This document shows, one piece after another, positions 34,411 to 44,666 of a stretch of DNA of 64,000 nucleotides; position 1 is the first letter of the stretch, and the number at the start of each line of letters is the position of its first letter. Made by a program: the position numbers and the translations under genes. The notes beneath the pieces were generated by a model. That model ran no database searches. It saw nothing but the letters and a program-made list of their open reading frames with translations, and had not been told where the DNA came from. Origin of the DNA: Gillisia lutea (GTDB taxonomy: Bacteria > Bacteroidota > Bacteroidia > Flavobacteriales > Flavobacteriaceae); the NCBI RefSeq assembly GCF_021568705.1, contig NZ_JAKGTH010000009.1, forward strand, positions 1 through 64,000. Direction: 5' to 3'.

Positions 34411-35616
34411 ATGTTTATGAAGATAGCAGATGTTACCCTGAATGAAAATGACAGACTAAAGGCTTTAAAAACATATTCCATTTTAGACACCTTACCGGAA
34501 CAGGATTTTGAAGATATCACCAAGATAGCTTCCGAAATATGCCAAACTCCTATTTCTCTTATTTCTTTAGTAGATGAGAACAGGCAATGGTTTAAATCTC
34601 ATAGGGGATTAAATATAAACCAAACTCCGCGTCACTTCTCCTTTTGCTCTTATGCTATAAACGAAAAGGACACAATTATGATAGTTCCTGATTCTAGATT
34701 GGATAGTCGATTCAGTAATAACCCGCTGGTAACCGGAGAGCCGCATATTGTATTTTATGCAGGGGTGCCACTGCGTACCAATGAAGGATTTTCTTTAGGA
34801 ACTATTTGTGTTATTGATAATGAACCTAGAAAATTAAGTCAATCTCAATTAAACTCCTTAGAGTCTCTTTCAAAACAGGTCGTGAAACTTTTGGAGCTTA
34901 AGAAAGCGAACCATCTTTTATTCGAAAGTAAACAGGAGTTAGAGAAGCGAAATGTAGAATTGGAAAAATTCGCATATATGGTTTCTCATGATATCAAATC
35001 GCCCTTAAATAAAATTATTTCGCTCACCAATATCTTAAGCAATCAGCAGGAAGTAAATGAACAGGAGAGAAGATTCATCATTAATAATATTGAAAATTCA
35101 ACCATTCATCTTAAAGGGTTTATTGACGGTATTATAAAGCATTACCGTGGAGTTAACGCCCCTAATACTGAGGTAAACCAGCTAACCATGGCGTCTTTTA
35201 TAGATGAGTTAATATTGTTGGTTGATCCTGCCAGAGAATGTAAAATTTACACTGATCTCGACTGTGAACTATGCTTTATTAATTCTATAGCGCTCAAGCA
35301 AATCCTACTCAATATTTTAAGTAACGCAATAAAATATAACGATAAGCCCGAAGTAATAATTTGGATCAAGGTTTCTGAAGACAATGGTTTTTATAACTTT
35401 TCAATAGAAGACAATGGGATAGGTATAGATCCAACCGAATTCGATAAAATATTTGAAACCTTCACCACTCTTGGTAAAATTGATAGATTCCAAAATTACG
35501 GAAGCGGGATAGGACTTTCTACTGTAAAAAAAATTGTAGAAAAACTAGGGGGAGAGATCCAGGTAAATTCTAAAGTAGGAGAGGGTTCAGCTTTTAATTT
35601 TACTATAAGAAAGTAA
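34411..35616 (+). CDS. GAF-domain histidine kinase
   Basis: A 401-residue soluble sensor kinase. An N-terminal GAF domain (about 25-160) has the motif RLKALKTYSILDTLPEQDFE, seen in many kinases, then VDENRQWFKS and RHFSFCSYAI. A coiled linker leads to HisKA with H193 in YMVSHDIKSPLN, then HATPase_c with NILSNAIKY, DNGIGIDP and GSGIGLSTVKKIVEKLGG. No transmembrane segment is present, so it senses a cytoplasmic signal. No response regulator is next to it. ATG at 34411 or 34417 are both possible starts. Confidence 0.92.
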   Translation: MFMKIADVTLNENDRLKALKTYSILDTLPEQDFEDITKIASEICQTPISLISLVDENRQWFKSHRGLNINQTPRHFSFCSYAINEKDTIMIVPDSRLDSRFSNNPLVTGEPHIVFYAGVPLRTNEGFSLGTICVIDNEPRKLSQSQLNSLESLSKQVVKLLELKKANHLLFESKQELEKRNVELEKFAYMVSHDIKSPLNKIISLTNILSNQQEVNEQERRFIINNIENSTIHLKGFIDGIIKHYRGVNAPNTEVNQLTMASFIDELILLVDPARECKIYTDLDCELCFINSIALKQILLNILSNAIKYNDKPEVIIWIKVSEDNGFYNFSIEDNGIGIDPTEFDKIFETFTTLGKIDRFQNYGSGIGLSTVKKIVEKLGGEIQVNSKVGEGSAFNFTIRK

Positions 35617-35653
35617 ATTAAGAATATTGTTATTCCAGATTTAATCTCAAACA

Positions 35654-36562
35654 TCACAGCTGTATAGGCTTCATCACTTTTCTGAAAAGTTCTTTGATGA
35701 GGTCTATTTCATTGTTGTATTCCGTTTTTTTTCTGTTTCCAAAATATAAAGTGTTTACTAATTTAGGAGATCCTTCCCATAAAACTTTTATCTTATCCTT
35801 CTCCACTTCATCTTTAAATAAAAAATCGGGGATAACAGCAAGACCGGTTCCTCCAGAGAGGCATCTTACAATCGAATTTAAATTGGGAACAATATAATTG
35901 GGTCTGAAATCAGGGTTTTTATTGAAGTTAAGTTGCCAAAACCTGAAGAGATGCTCCATATCGCCCGTAGTGCCGTACCATTTTTGTTTTTTTATCCAGA
36001 TTTCTAAAACCGCTGTATCACCTTTTTTGAGCAATTTTTTAAATGTATTCTCATCAATATCTCCTCCTCCAGCCAGAACAATTGTTTCAGAAGAAAAAGC
36101 TTCATACTCTATACTTGCTGAAGTTCCTTTTTGCGGAGTTATAATTAGATCTAAGATACCTTTATCTAAGTTAGAGAGCATCTCTGGATATTCTCCAAAA
36201 CGGATTATTACATTAAAGGGTAGCGATGAAATATATTGTTCCAAAGTGATTTGAAAAGTTTCAAAGCACATTCCCACGCTTATGGTTGGAAGTTCCTTAA
36301 CGGTGCTTTTTTGAAAGTTCTTCTCCGCTTCTTCAAGCTTTTTTAAAGGTTCTACTATAAAATTATAAAAGACCTTTCCTTTTTCCGTTGGAATCATCTT
36401 TCTACCCGTACGTTCAAAAAGTTGATAACCCACATAGCTTTCTAAAGAATTTAAATGAAGACTTACTCCCGGCTGAGAAATGAATAAGGCTTTAGCCGCA
36501 CCCGTGAGTGTTCCAGTCTTATAAATGGCCTTAAAAGTTCGAAACCATTCTAAATTAACCAT
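35654..36562 (-). CDS. LysR-family transcriptional regulator
   Basis: A 302-residue LTTR. The N-terminal winged helix is VNLEWFRTFKAIYKTGTLTG, then AAKALFISQPGVSLHLNSLE with the typical recognition helix. The effector domain (about 90-300) has two lobes (TISVGMCFETFQITLEQYI, DLIITPQKG, VVRCLSGGTGLAVIPDFLF-like region). It is divergent from the MdaB-type quinone reductase gene, with a perfect 16-bp palindrome 10 bases upstream of its own start. It most likely represses itself and activates its neighbour in response to an electrophile or quinone. Confidence 0.92.
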   Translation of the reverse strand: MVNLEWFRTFKAIYKTGTLTGAAKALFISQPGVSLHLNSLESYVGYQLFERTGRKMIPTEKGKVFYNFIVEPLKKLEEAEKNFQKSTVKELPTISVGMCFETFQITLEQYISSLPFNVIIRFGEYPEMLSNLDKGILDLIITPQKGTSASIEYEAFSSETIVLAGGGDIDENTFKKLLKKGDTAVLEIWIKKQKWYGTTGDMEHLFRFWQLNFNKNPDFRPNYIVPNLNSIVRCLSGGTGLAVIPDFLFKDEVEKDKIKVLWEGSPKLVNTLYFGNRKKTEYNNEIDLIKELFRKVMKPIQL

Positions 36563-36571
36563 GCTTTTATC

Positions 36572-36587
36572 TATTATAATTATAATA
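36572..36587. promoter_or_regulatory. 16-bp perfect palindrome, candidate LysR operator
   Basis: TATTATAATTATAATA reads the same on both strands. It lies 10 bases upstream of the lysR start and 75 bases upstream of the mdaB start. LTTR sites are AT-rich dyads of the T-N11-A form in exactly this place. The palindrome is seen; binding is inferred. Low complexity weakens the case somewhat. Confidence 0.5.
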
Positions 36588-36662
36588 CAAAGGTATGATT
36601 TATATAATTTTGATGATGGGTTCAGCTACTCTATTTTTGTGGAGAATTTAAATGATAATAAT

Positions 36663-37259
36663 ATGAAGAAGATATTTATAATAAATGGCGGGCAGAAATT
36701 TGGTCATTCTGGCGGTAGATTTAATGAAACAATAGCGAATGTTTCAGAGAATTTTTTTAAAGAACATGAAGGTTTTGAAGTGAAAACCACCAACATTAAT
36801 AATGAGTATAATGTTAAAGAGGAAGTAGAAAAATATGCTTGGGCTGATGTGGTTATCTACCATACTCCTGTATGGTGGTTTCAGTTGCCTCATGGCTTTA
36901 AAAAATATATAGATGTGGTTTTTACAGAAGGCCATAATAATGGTATTTATCATAGTGATGGTAGAACCTCCAAAAATCCGGAGATCAACTACGGGACGGG
37001 AGGGATGTTAAAAGGAAAGCAATATATGTTAACCACTTCTTGGAACGCTCCAAAGACTGCTTTTACGTTACCCGGAGAATTTTTTAATGAAACGAGTGTA
37101 GATAATGGTGCATTGTTTGGTTTTCATAGAATGAACGCCTTTATAGGAATGGTTCCTTTAAAGCCACTTCATTTTCATGATATTGAAAAGAATGCAGATG
37201 TACCCAGAGAAATAGAATCATATAAAGAGCACTTGAAAGAGGTTTTCAATATAAATTAA
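36663..37259 (+). CDS. MdaB-like NADPH quinone reductase (flavodoxin fold)
   Basis: A 198-residue flavoprotein. I chose the ATG at 36663 because MKKIFIINGGQKFGHSGGRF is the canonical start of this family; an upstream frame extension (from 36525) runs through the regulatory palindrome. FMN-binding and active-site features are YHTPVWWFQLPHGFKKYIDV, then FTEGHNNGIYHSDGRTSKNP and LTTSWNAPKTAF. It performs two-electron reduction of quinones and prevents redox cycling. Its divergent LysR neighbour and shared operator suggest induction by quinone or electrophile stress. Confidence 0.9.
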   Translation: MKKIFIINGGQKFGHSGGRFNETIANVSENFFKEHEGFEVKTTNINNEYNVKEEVEKYAWADVVIYHTPVWWFQLPHGFKKYIDVVFTEGHNNGIYHSDGRTSKNPEINYGTGGMLKGKQYMLTTSWNAPKTAFTLPGEFFNETSVDNGALFGFHRMNAFIGMVPLKPLHFHDIEKNADVPREIESYKEHLKEVFNIN

Positions 37260-37379
37260 AGAATGGCTGCTAAGTCAGGGAAGTTTAGTTCTTTTAAAGT
37301 TCGACAAAATTTGAAAGAAATCATTTTCTAACTACCTAAAACGTGCTAAAAAATCTAATTTTGTTGATCCAAAGAATTT

Positions 37380-38021
37380 ATGGATTTTATGAAAGTTATT
37401 AATATAGACAAGTGGAAACGCAAAGAGTATTTCAATTTTTTTTCGGAATATGATGAGCCTTTCTTCGGAATAGTTTCAGAAATAGAATGTACAAAAGCCA
37501 TGAAATCGGCTAAAGAATCTGGAGTTTCCTTTTTCTCATATTATTTACACCAGTCTATAAGCGCGGTTAATGAAATAGAGGAATTCAGATATAGAATGGA
37601 AGATGGTGAAGTGGTGGTTTTTGATACTATACACGCTTCTGCCACTATTGGGAGGGAAGATGAATCATTTGGATTTTCTTTTACTGAATTCAATAAAGAT
37701 TTTAAGAAGTTCAATGCCTCGTTGCAAGCTGAAATAAAGAGAGTGAAAAGTATATCGGGTTTGGGAGTAGATGCAAATGCAGCTCGAAATGATGTAATTC
37801 ATTACTCATCAATTCCATGGAGTAAGTTTACCGGGTTAACGCATGCCAGGCATTTTCACAGGGTTGATACAGTTCCTAAGATCACTTTTGGAAAAGCTTT
37901 CCTTAGAGACGATAAATGGTATATGGCTGTAGCTATAAACGCACATCATGGTTTTATGGACGGAGTGCATATTTCTAAGTATCTTGAGCGTTTTCAGAAA
38001 TTATTAAATAAAGAATCATGA
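37380..38021 (+). CDS. Chloramphenicol-acetyltransferase-like protein
   Basis: A 213-residue CAT-fold acyltransferase. The catalytic motif HHGFMDGVH is at 189-197. The substrate-side motifs FFSYYLHQSISAVNEIEEFR and VIHYSSIPWSKFTGLTHAR are as in CATs. Many such chromosomal genes in Bacteroidota are of the CatA/CatB-like type but have never been tested for resistance. Start ATG 37380 or 37389 (MKVINID). Its stop overlaps, by ATGA, a 55-residue membrane gene, so the two are coupled. Confidence 0.87.
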   Translation: MDFMKVINIDKWKRKEYFNFFSEYDEPFFGIVSEIECTKAMKSAKESGVSFFSYYLHQSISAVNEIEEFRYRMEDGEVVVFDTIHASATIGREDESFGFSFTEFNKDFKKFNASLQAEIKRVKSISGLGVDANAARNDVIHYSSIPWSKFTGLTHARHFHRVDTVPKITFGKAFLRDDKWYMAVAINAHHGFMDGVHISKYLERFQKLLNKES

Positions 38022-38185
38022 GAACAAAGAAAAGTATGGCAACAGGAATAATTCTTGTAATTATTGGAGCTGCAGGAATTTATTTTTTAGATGATGAAAA
38101 GTACAGCTTCATTCCTGCTATACTGCTTGGTCTGGGAATTGGTATAAGCATTACGGGTTTTAAAAAATATGATAAGAAATTCTAA
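38018..38185 (+). CDS. 55-residue two-helix membrane protein
   Basis: A short gene that overlaps the CAT-like stop (ATGA, 38018-38021). It reads MRTKKSMATGIILVIIGAAG, then IYFLDDEKYSFIPAILLGLG, and ends GFKKYDKKF. There are two hydrophobic helices with a short acidic turn and basic ends at both termini. The overlap and strong hydrophobic pattern support translation. Function unknown. A terminator follows at 38225. Confidence 0.65.
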   Translation: MRTKKSMATGIILVIIGAAGIYFLDDEKYSFIPAILLGLGIGISITGFKKYDKKF

Positions 38186-38220
38186 ATTTCTATTAAGGTA
38201 TTTTGAAGATTAATCCATAA

Positions 38221-38252
38221 AAAAAAGCAGCTCAATTAGAGCTGCTTTTTTC
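38221..38252. terminator. Bidirectional intrinsic terminator
   Basis: The stem AAGCAGCTC (38225-38233) / GAGCTGCTT (38239-38247), with a five-base loop, has an A-run before it and a T-run after it. It ends the CAT-like operon (+) and the TonB receptor gene (-), which converge here. Confidence 0.9.
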
Positions 38253-38268
38253 GTTTGAATTATAGAGT

Positions 38269-41200
38269 TTAGAAGATATAACGCACTCCAACTTGCGCCT
38301 GCCATCTCGAATCTAAACTGAAATCTTTAGCAAATGTTCTGGTTTGAGATTGATCAAAACTGTAGGTAGGGGTATTTGTTTCATCTACTGTAACTCCAAT
38401 TGGCTGATCGTTCACCGGATTTTCAATAACTCCCCAATCGGAATTCAATAGATTTCCGAAATTAAGTATATCTAAACTTAATTGAATGGTATTGGTCTTT
38501 TCGCCGATTAAAATATCATAGTCCTGAAGTATTTTCACATCCCATCTTCCTTTCCAGGGGCTTAAAGCTGCATATTTTTCAGCATATTCACCTCTACGGT
38601 CTTTTAAATAATCATCTTGCTGAATGTAAGAGTTGAAAACAGCTCTTTGAGCTTCCTGTTCCTGTGTCGTTCCGCTGAATTGGTAGGTTTCCAGATCTGC
38701 TTGTGTAGGAATATAAATAAGATCATTTAAACCGGAACCATCATTGTTGATGTCTCCAGAATAAGTATAAGAAAATCTTCCTCCCTGCGCATATTCATAG
38801 AAAGCTCCAATAGAAGTTCTCCATTGCTTACGCTTTCCATAACTGAAACCTTTATTCAATTGCCCAACAATACGGTGTTTATCACCATATCTTGAATTTG
38901 AGCTTACCGCTTTGTTCACGTTTCCAATTGCAGGATTTCTATCGTATGCATCACTTGAAATTTCAGCATCTAAGGAACTGGCATCTTCAGCTTCTAGATA
39001 ATTGTAAGCAATACTTGCAAATAATCCATTATCGAATGTTTTCTGAAGTTTGAAAGACCAGTTGAAAGAATATCCAACATTGGTATTGCTAAACACATAT
39101 GCATTGGTAACACCTCCAAACTCATTGGTAGCCCTGTCTGAATTCAAGTAGATAGCTCTGCTATCGGCTCCATTAAGTGTTCCCGATGGAGTAGCTAATC
39201 CATAATTTCTCACTATTTGTGCGTTTACATCTCTTGTGTAAATAACATCGGTAGAGGCAAGAATTCCATTTTTGAATTTGTAATCTAAACCTAAGCTGTT
39301 TCTCCATACCTGTGGGTATTTAAAGTCGGGAGAAGAAGTTGTGTAAAAGAAAAAGTTAGGATTCGCAACCTGATTTCCAATCCATACAAAAGGTAAACGA
39401 CCCGTAAATATACCTGTCCCTCCACGTAGTTGAAGTGTTTTGTCTCCTTTAACATCGTAATTGAAACCCAACCTTGGAGAGAATAATAGTTTTTTAGAAG
39501 GAAGATCTAGACTGTTCAGTTTTACAGTGGCTCCATTCTCGTCATAGTAGGTAATCTCCGGTTGGTAATTTCCATCAGGATAGGTTCCTCCTGCTGAACG
39601 TTCAATATTTTGTGCGATCTTATCTTTAGTGTCAAAATATAAAGGCTGATCTACCCGCAGTCCGTAAGTAAAAGTGAACTGGTCATTCATCTTCCATTTA
39701 TCTTGCCCGTAGAAAGCTAACTGACCTACATTGGTTTCAGCTAAAGCCCAAGTACTATTAGCATTATTAGTATTGTAGATGTTTTGTGCATTGGCTAAAG
39801 CTGCAGCAATAGTTCCGTTATTTACAGCTTCCTCGAAACTTCCACCCGGGTTAGATGGATTTGTTCTTACGCTTGTAAAAGCATCAAAAAAAGTACTTAC
39901 AGGCCCCGTTCCTGCTTCCGCATCTCCGGCATAGTCATATAAACCTAAGTTGAAGGAGTTATCGAACATGAATTTCTCGAAACTACCACCTAAGGTAATA
40001 GTGTGGTTACCAGTAATAATATTAAGATTATTAGTTATTTGATATACACTCTGCTCTAATCTGTTATTGATAGAAAAAGGTTCGTGACCCGCAACAATTG
40101 CTCTTACCCCATCTTGCAAAATATTGATGGGAGGTGCTGGTGCAGAGAAAGGATCTCTACTATCGTCGAAAAACGTATAACCCGCTTGGAATTTATTGGA
40201 AATATTATCGGCAAAATTGGAGTTTAATTCTACTAAGAAAGAGTTAATCTTGTTATTGATTCTATATCCAGAATTCTTGAACTGAAGCGTAGTTAGATCG
40301 GGTCCTCTTCGCCCAATAGCTTCGGGATTTGCAGGAACTTCTCTGGATGCATCAAGGAAATTGTAGATAAAGGCCATTCTATGATTGGTGCTTATGTTCC
40401 AATCCAGTTTTAAAAGACCTTTGGTAGATTCTGTAATATGTGTGTAGCCTTCGTATGGTCCTGTTTCATATCCTAAAGAAGACAACTGGCTAGAAACATA
40501 ATCTAGATCTTCTGCAGAAACACGGGAAACATTGGCTCCTGTAAGTCCCGGTCTTGAAGCTAAAAAGTTAGATCCCAAATCTTCACGATCGTCTTTTTCA
40601 AAATTGGCAAAAACAAAAAGTTTATTTTCAATGATCGGTCCTCCTACGCTAAACCCATATTGAGCCTGAGTAAGATCTGGTACAATAATATCGTCTCCGG
40701 CAACTTTATCTCCGGTCATTTGTTCATTTCGGTAAAAACCATAAACAGTTCCTTTCCAGTCGTTGGTTCCACTCTTGGTTACGGCATTTACAGATGCTCC
40801 TGTGAAACCTGCCTGAGTAACATCGTAAGGAGCGGTAGATACTTGAATTTGATCGATAGCATCTAAGGATACCGGCTGTGCGTTAGTCTGCCCTCCTGGA
40901 GTAGCAGCATCTAAACCAAATGGATTGTTGAAAATAGAACCATCTAAGCTGAAGTTGTTGAACTGGTCGTTTCGACCTCCAAACGATCCATTACTGGAAG
41001 CAGTAGGTTCTAATCGGTAAAAATCGGCTGCCGATCTGGAAATGGTGGGAAGTGCTTTTAATTCTCTACTACCAATATTTGTTTCGGCTCCAGTTCTATC
41101 GCTGTTTATTACAGTGTTTTTGGCACTTGATATAACAACTGCATCCAATTCGGTAGCGTCAGAAACCATATTTACCTCAATATTGAAAGTTTGACCTAGG

Positions 41201-41487
41201 CTAAGGTTAATGTCGTTTAAAACGTAATTTTTAAACCCCACATAAGTAATAGTTACTGTATAGGGACCTCCAATTCTAAGGTTTAATAAGTTGAATCGTC
41301 CATCAAAGTTGGTAACTACTCCATATGTTGTTCCGGTAGGAGTGTGTACAGCACTGATATTAGCGCCTGGAAGTGGTACATTTTGGTCGTAATGTACAAC
41401 TCCGCTCATTTCTGCGGTGGTTACCTGTGCAAATACGGGCAACGATAGAAAAAATGCAGTTAAATAGAGTAAAAGGTTAGATTTCAT
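38269..41487 (-). CDS. TonB-dependent receptor, Oar-like
   Basis: A 1072-residue outer-membrane beta-barrel receptor. It has a signal peptide (about 1-20, LPVFAQ), a CarboxypepD_reg domain (about 25-110, GVVHYDQNVPLPGANISAVH, FNLLNLRIGGPYTVTITYVG), a TonB plug (about 115-235, with SRSAADFYRLEPTASSNGSF and QFNNFSLDG) and a large barrel ending in VGVRYIF with the C-terminal aromatic. The plug sequence and length suit the Oar-type group associated with adhesion or peptide uptake rather than SusC. No SusD partner is adjacent. A good TTTG-N17-TATTTTTG promoter lies upstream. Confidence 0.93.
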   Translation of the reverse strand: MKSNLLLYLTAFFLSLPVFAQVTTAEMSGVVHYDQNVPLPGANISAVHTPTGTTYGVVTNFDGRFNLLNLRIGGPYTVTITYVGFKNYVLNDINLSLGQTFNIEVNMVSDATELDAVVISSAKNTVINSDRTGAETNIGSRELKALPTISRSAADFYRLEPTASSNGSFGGRNDQFNNFSLDGSIFNNPFGLDAATPGGQTNAQPVSLDAIDQIQVSTAPYDVTQAGFTGASVNAVTKSGTNDWKGTVYGFYRNEQMTGDKVAGDDIIVPDLTQAQYGFSVGGPIIENKLFVFANFEKDDREDLGSNFLASRPGLTGANVSRVSAEDLDYVSSQLSSLGYETGPYEGYTHITESTKGLLKLDWNISTNHRMAFIYNFLDASREVPANPEAIGRRGPDLTTLQFKNSGYRINNKINSFLVELNSNFADNISNKFQAGYTFFDDSRDPFSAPAPPINILQDGVRAIVAGHEPFSINNRLEQSVYQITNNLNIITGNHTITLGGSFEKFMFDNSFNLGLYDYAGDAEAGTGPVSTFFDAFTSVRTNPSNPGGSFEEAVNNGTIAAALANAQNIYNTNNANSTWALAETNVGQLAFYGQDKWKMNDQFTFTYGLRVDQPLYFDTKDKIAQNIERSAGGTYPDGNYQPEITYYDENGATVKLNSLDLPSKKLLFSPRLGFNYDVKGDKTLQLRGGTGIFTGRLPFVWIGNQVANPNFFFYTTSSPDFKYPQVWRNSLGLDYKFKNGILASTDVIYTRDVNAQIVRNYGLATPSGTLNGADSRAIYLNSDRATNEFGGVTNAYVFSNTNVGYSFNWSFKLQKTFDNGLFASIAYNYLEAEDASSLDAEISSDAYDRNPAIGNVNKAVSSNSRYGDKHRIVGQLNKGFSYGKRKQWRTSIGAFYEYAQGGRFSYTYSGDINNDGSGLNDLIYIPTQADLETYQFSGTTQEQEAQRAVFNSYIQQDDYLKDRRGEYAEKYAALSPWKGRWDVKILQDYDILIGEKTNTIQLSLDILNFGNLLNSDWGVIENPVNDQPIGVTVDETNTPTYSFDQSQTRTFAKDFSLDSRWQAQVGVRYIF

Positions 41488-41806
41488 CGGTAAAATTTGT
41501 TGTTTTTAAGGTTGTGTTGCTAAAATGTTAATTATTTGCAAAAATAATATTAAAAAACATATTCAAAAGATAAGCGGTAGTTTTAATTCTCTTTTTTTTA
41601 GCGTATTGTTCTTGTTTATTGATGTTTACATAACATTAAAAGGCTGCTATTAACATTTCGGTTAACTTTAAGATGAATTTTTTTTTAAGTGGAAGGGAAT
41701 GGTACATTTTTTAGACGGCGAAAAAACATGTGAATAAATGAAGTTGCTTTAATTTTAAAAAAGAGGTAGGAATAAGTATTTTAGCCATAATTAAAATCTC
41801 GAAATT
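41488..41806. other. 319-bp divergent intergenic region (receptor / mutS)
   Basis: AT-rich spacer between the TonB receptor (-) and mutS (+). It contains the receptor promoter (41539-41567). No other gene, repeat or terminator is visible. Confidence 0.5.
41539..41567 (-). promoter_or_regulatory. Promoter of TonB receptor (TTTG-N17-TATTTTTG)
   Basis: Read on the minus strand, TTTG (41567-41564), a 17-base spacer and TATTTTTG (41546-41539) match the Bacteroidota primary sigma consensus TTTG / TAnnTTTG. The expected start of transcription lies about 45 bases upstream of the receptor ATG. Confidence 0.6.
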
Positions 41807-44431
41807 TTGGCAGCCAAAAAAGCAAAGCAAACCACCCCATTAATGAAGCAGTACAACAGTATCAAGGAGAAATATCCGGATGCACTGCTTTTATTTAGAA
41901 TTGGAGATTTTTATGAAACTTTTGGGGAAGATGCCGTAAAAACTACCAGGATATTAAATATTGTTCTTACCAAAAGAGGAAGTGGAACTGAAGTAGAGAC
42001 CGCATTAGCCGGTTTTCCCCATCATGCCTTAAACACCTATTTACCTAAGCTGGTTAAGGCAGGTTTAAGAGTTGCAATTTGCGATCAGTTAGAAGATCCT
42101 AAACTTACCAAGACCATCGTGAAACGTGGGGTCACTGAGTTGGTAACGCCGGGTGTAGCGATGAACGATGAGGTTTTAAATAGCAAGACCAACAATTTCT
42201 TATGTGCTGTGCATTATGGCAAGAAGATCATGGGGATTTCCTTTCTGGATGTTTCTACAGGCGAATTTCTTACAGCTCAGGGCCCGGCAGAATATATAGA
42301 TAAGCTGCTTCAAAATTTTAGTCCTAGTGAGGTCTTGGTTCAAAAGAATCATAAAAAGGATTTCACTAAAACATTTGGAGATAGTTTTCATTGTTTTTAT
42401 CTGGAAGATTGGATCTTTAAAATGGATTATGCCTATGAATCTTTAAATGAACATTTTCAAACGAAATCTTTAAAAGGTTTTGGTGTAGAGCACTTGGCTG
42501 AAGGAATAATTGCATCGGGAGCTATTCTGTATTATTTAGGAGAAACCCGGCATAATAAACTACAGCATATTACATCTATCAATAGAATTGCTGAAGAGGA
42601 ATATGTATGGATGGACAGGTTTACCATCAGAAATTTAGAATTATATCATTCTACAGCTCAAAATGCCGTTACCCTTCTGGATGTAATAGATCAAACTATA
42701 TCTCCCATGGGAGGAAGAATGTTGAAGCGTTGGCTGGCCTTGCCTTTAAAAAATGCCGAGAAGATACGTAGCAGACATCAGGTAGTTTCCTATCTTATAG
42801 AGAATGGAGCAGAGCTAGAAAGTATTCAGAAAAATATAAAGCGAATAAGCGATCTTGAGCGACTTATTTCTAAAGTAGCTACCGGAAAGATCTGTCCGAG
42901 AGAAGTACTTCATTTAAATAATTCGTTGGAAGCAATTGTACCTATAAAAGCGCTTGCAATAAAAAGTAAAGACGAAGCTTTAAAGGTTATTGGGGATCAA
43001 CTTCAGGATTGTGAGGTCTTGCGCACTAAAATTAAAGCAACCTTGCATGAAGATGCTCCGGTTAATATTGTAAAGGGAAATACGATTGCTCGAGGAGTTA
43101 ATACCGAACTGGATGAACTTCGGGATATCGCTTTTTCTGGAAAGGATTATTTAAATGGAATGTTGGAGCGGGAAACTCAGGCTACCGGCATTACGTCTTT
43201 GAAAATAGGAAGTAATAATGTATATGGGTATTATATAGAAGTTAGAAACAGCCATAAAGATAAAGTGCCTGAGGAGTGGATACGTAAGCAGACCTTGGTG
43301 AATGCTGAGCGTTATATTACAGAGGAACTAAAGGAATACGAAGCAAAGATACTTGGCGCGGAAGAGAAGATCTTGCAGTTGGAGCAGGAAATCTTTGGGA
43401 AATTGGTAAGCTGGTTGGCAGACTATATTCAGCCGGTACAGCAAAATGCAAGACTTATAGGTCAGTTAGATTGTCTATGCTCTTTTGCGACACATGCTAT
43501 TAGTGAGAATTATATCCAACCGGATATAGACGACAGTTTTGAATTAGATATAAAGGAAGGTAGGCATCCAGTTATTGAAAAACAGCTACCTATAGGAGAA
43601 AGCTATGTTACCAATAATGTATTTTTAGATACCACTACGCAGCAAATCATCATGATCACAGGGCCGAATATGAGTGGTAAGTCGGCTATTTTAAGGCAAA
43701 CCGCTCTTATCGTCTTACTGGCCCAAATGGGAAGTTTTGTGCCAGCCCAATCTGCTAAAATTGGATTGGTAGATAAGATCTTTACTAGAGTAGGGGCAAG
43801 TGACAATATATCTATGGGGGAATCTACATTTATGGTAGAGATGAATGAGACTGCCAGCATCTTGAATAATATCTCCGATAGAAGCTTAGTATTGTTAGAT
43901 GAGATTGGTAGAGGGACAAGTACGTATGATGGAATTTCTATTGCATGGGCAATAACTGAATATTTACACGAGCATCCTTCGCACCCTAAAACCTTATTTG
44001 CCACGCACTATCATGAACTCAATGAGATGGGCGAGACCTTTAAGAGGATTCAAAATCATAATGTCTCTGTTAAGGAGTTGAAAGATACTGTACTTTTCTT
44101 GAGAAAACTTGTACCGGGAGGGAGTGCACATAGTTTCGGGATACATGTAGCTAAAATGGCAGGAATGCCACAGCAGGTGATTCATAGAGCGAATAAGATA
44201 TTGAAGAAGTTGGAAAAATCTCATCAAATGGAAGATTCAGGTGAAATTTTAAAGAATTCGGCAGAAAATGAGATGCAGCTAAGTTTTTTTAATCTGGACG
44301 ATCCTTTGCTGGCAGAATTGAAAGAAGAATTGTTACATATTGATATCGATACACTTACGCCTGTTGAGGCTTTAATGAAGTTGAACGAGATTAAAAGAAT
44401 GCTTGTGAGCAAGCAAAAAATAAAGGCCTAA
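41807..44431 (+). CDS. mutS: DNA mismatch repair protein MutS
   Basis: An 874-residue ATPase that recognises mismatches and small loops. The N-terminal mismatch-binding domain shows [16 protein letters not shown] (Phe-x-Glu wedge in F-Y-E). Connector, lever ([12 protein letters not shown]) and clamp domains follow. The ATPase has Walker [17 protein letters not shown] (about 616-631), then [12 protein letters not shown], Walker [17 protein letters not shown] and the ATHYHEL switch. Length is normal. The start is TTG at 41807 (MAAKKAKQ), with no ATG upstream in frame. It is followed by the tRNA-Gly and tRNA-Leu genes. Confidence 0.96.
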   Translation: MAAKKAKQTTPLMKQYNSIKEKYPDALLLFRIGDFYETFGEDAVKTTRILNIVLTKRGSGTEVETALAGFPHHALNTYLPKLVKAGLRVAICDQLEDPKLTKTIVKRGVTELVTPGVAMNDEVLNSKTNNFLCAVHYGKKIMGISFLDVSTGEFLTAQGPAEYIDKLLQNFSPSEVLVQKNHKKDFTKTFGDSFHCFYLEDWIFKMDYAYESLNEHFQTKSLKGFGVEHLAEGIIASGAILYYLGETRHNKLQHITSINRIAEEEYVWMDRFTIRNLELYHSTAQNAVTLLDVIDQTISPMGGRMLKRWLALPLKNAEKIRSRHQVVSYLIENGAELESIQKNIKRISDLERLISKVATGKICPREVLHLNNSLEAIVPIKALAIKSKDEALKVIGDQLQDCEVLRTKIKATLHEDAPVNIVKGNTIARGVNTELDELRDIAFSGKDYLNGMLERETQATGITSLKIGSNNVYGYYIEVRNSHKDKVPEEWIRKQTLVNAERYITEELKEYEAKILGAEEKILQLEQEIFGKLVSWLADYIQPVQQNARLIGQLDCLCSFATHAISENYIQPDIDDSFELDIKEGRHPVIEKQLPIGESYVTNNVFLDTTTQQIIMITGPNMSGKSAILRQTALIVLLAQMGSFVPAQSAKIGLVDKIFTRVGASDNISMGESTFMVEMNETASILNNISDRSLVLLDEIGRGTSTYDGISIAWAITEYLHEHPSHPKTLFATHYHELNEMGETFKRIQNHNVSVKELKDTVLFLRKLVPGGSAHSFGIHVAKMAGMPQQVIHRANKILKKLEKSHQMEDSGEILKNSAENEMQLSFFNLDDPLLAELKEELLHIDIDTLTPVEALMKLNEIKRMLVSKQKIKA

Positions 44432-44455
44432 AGCGAATATTTTTTCAGAAAAGTC

Positions 44456-44485
44456 TTTGGTATATTAAGAATTGTTTTAAATTTG
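44456..44485 (+). promoter_or_regulatory. tRNA operon promoter (TTTG-N18-TAAATTTG)
   Basis: TTTG at 44456-44459, an 18-base spacer, then TAAATTTG at 44478-44485 match the Bacteroidota primary promoter consensus exactly. Transcription would start near 44492, about 57 bases before tRNA-Gly. Confidence 0.7.
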
Positions 44486-44548
44486 CAACCGCAATACGCC
44501 ATAAGGCATTGCGCTCTCAGGGAAATTGAGAGTACGTTCATACAAATC

Positions 44549-44621
44549 GCGAAAATAGCTCAGTTGGTAGAGCGCCACCTTGCCAAGGTGGAGGTCGCGG
44601 GTTCGAATCCCGTTTTTCGCT
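44549..44621 (+). tRNA. tRNA-Gly (GCC)
   Basis: A 73-base cloverleaf. The acceptor GCGAAAA pairs with TTTTCGC, with T as the discriminator. The anticodon stem CCACC/GGTGG encloses TTGCCAA, so the anticodon is GCC. The T-arm carries GGTTCGAATCC. CCA is not encoded. Confidence 0.96.
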
Positions 44622-44666
44622 CTGAAAGTGGCGAAAAGAAAATTTTCGCACTATATAAAAATCCAC

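Noticed and set aside
36525-36662. Longer mdaB start
   Set aside because: The extra 46 residues overlap the start of the LysR gene and the palindromic operator, while the canonical family start is at 36663.
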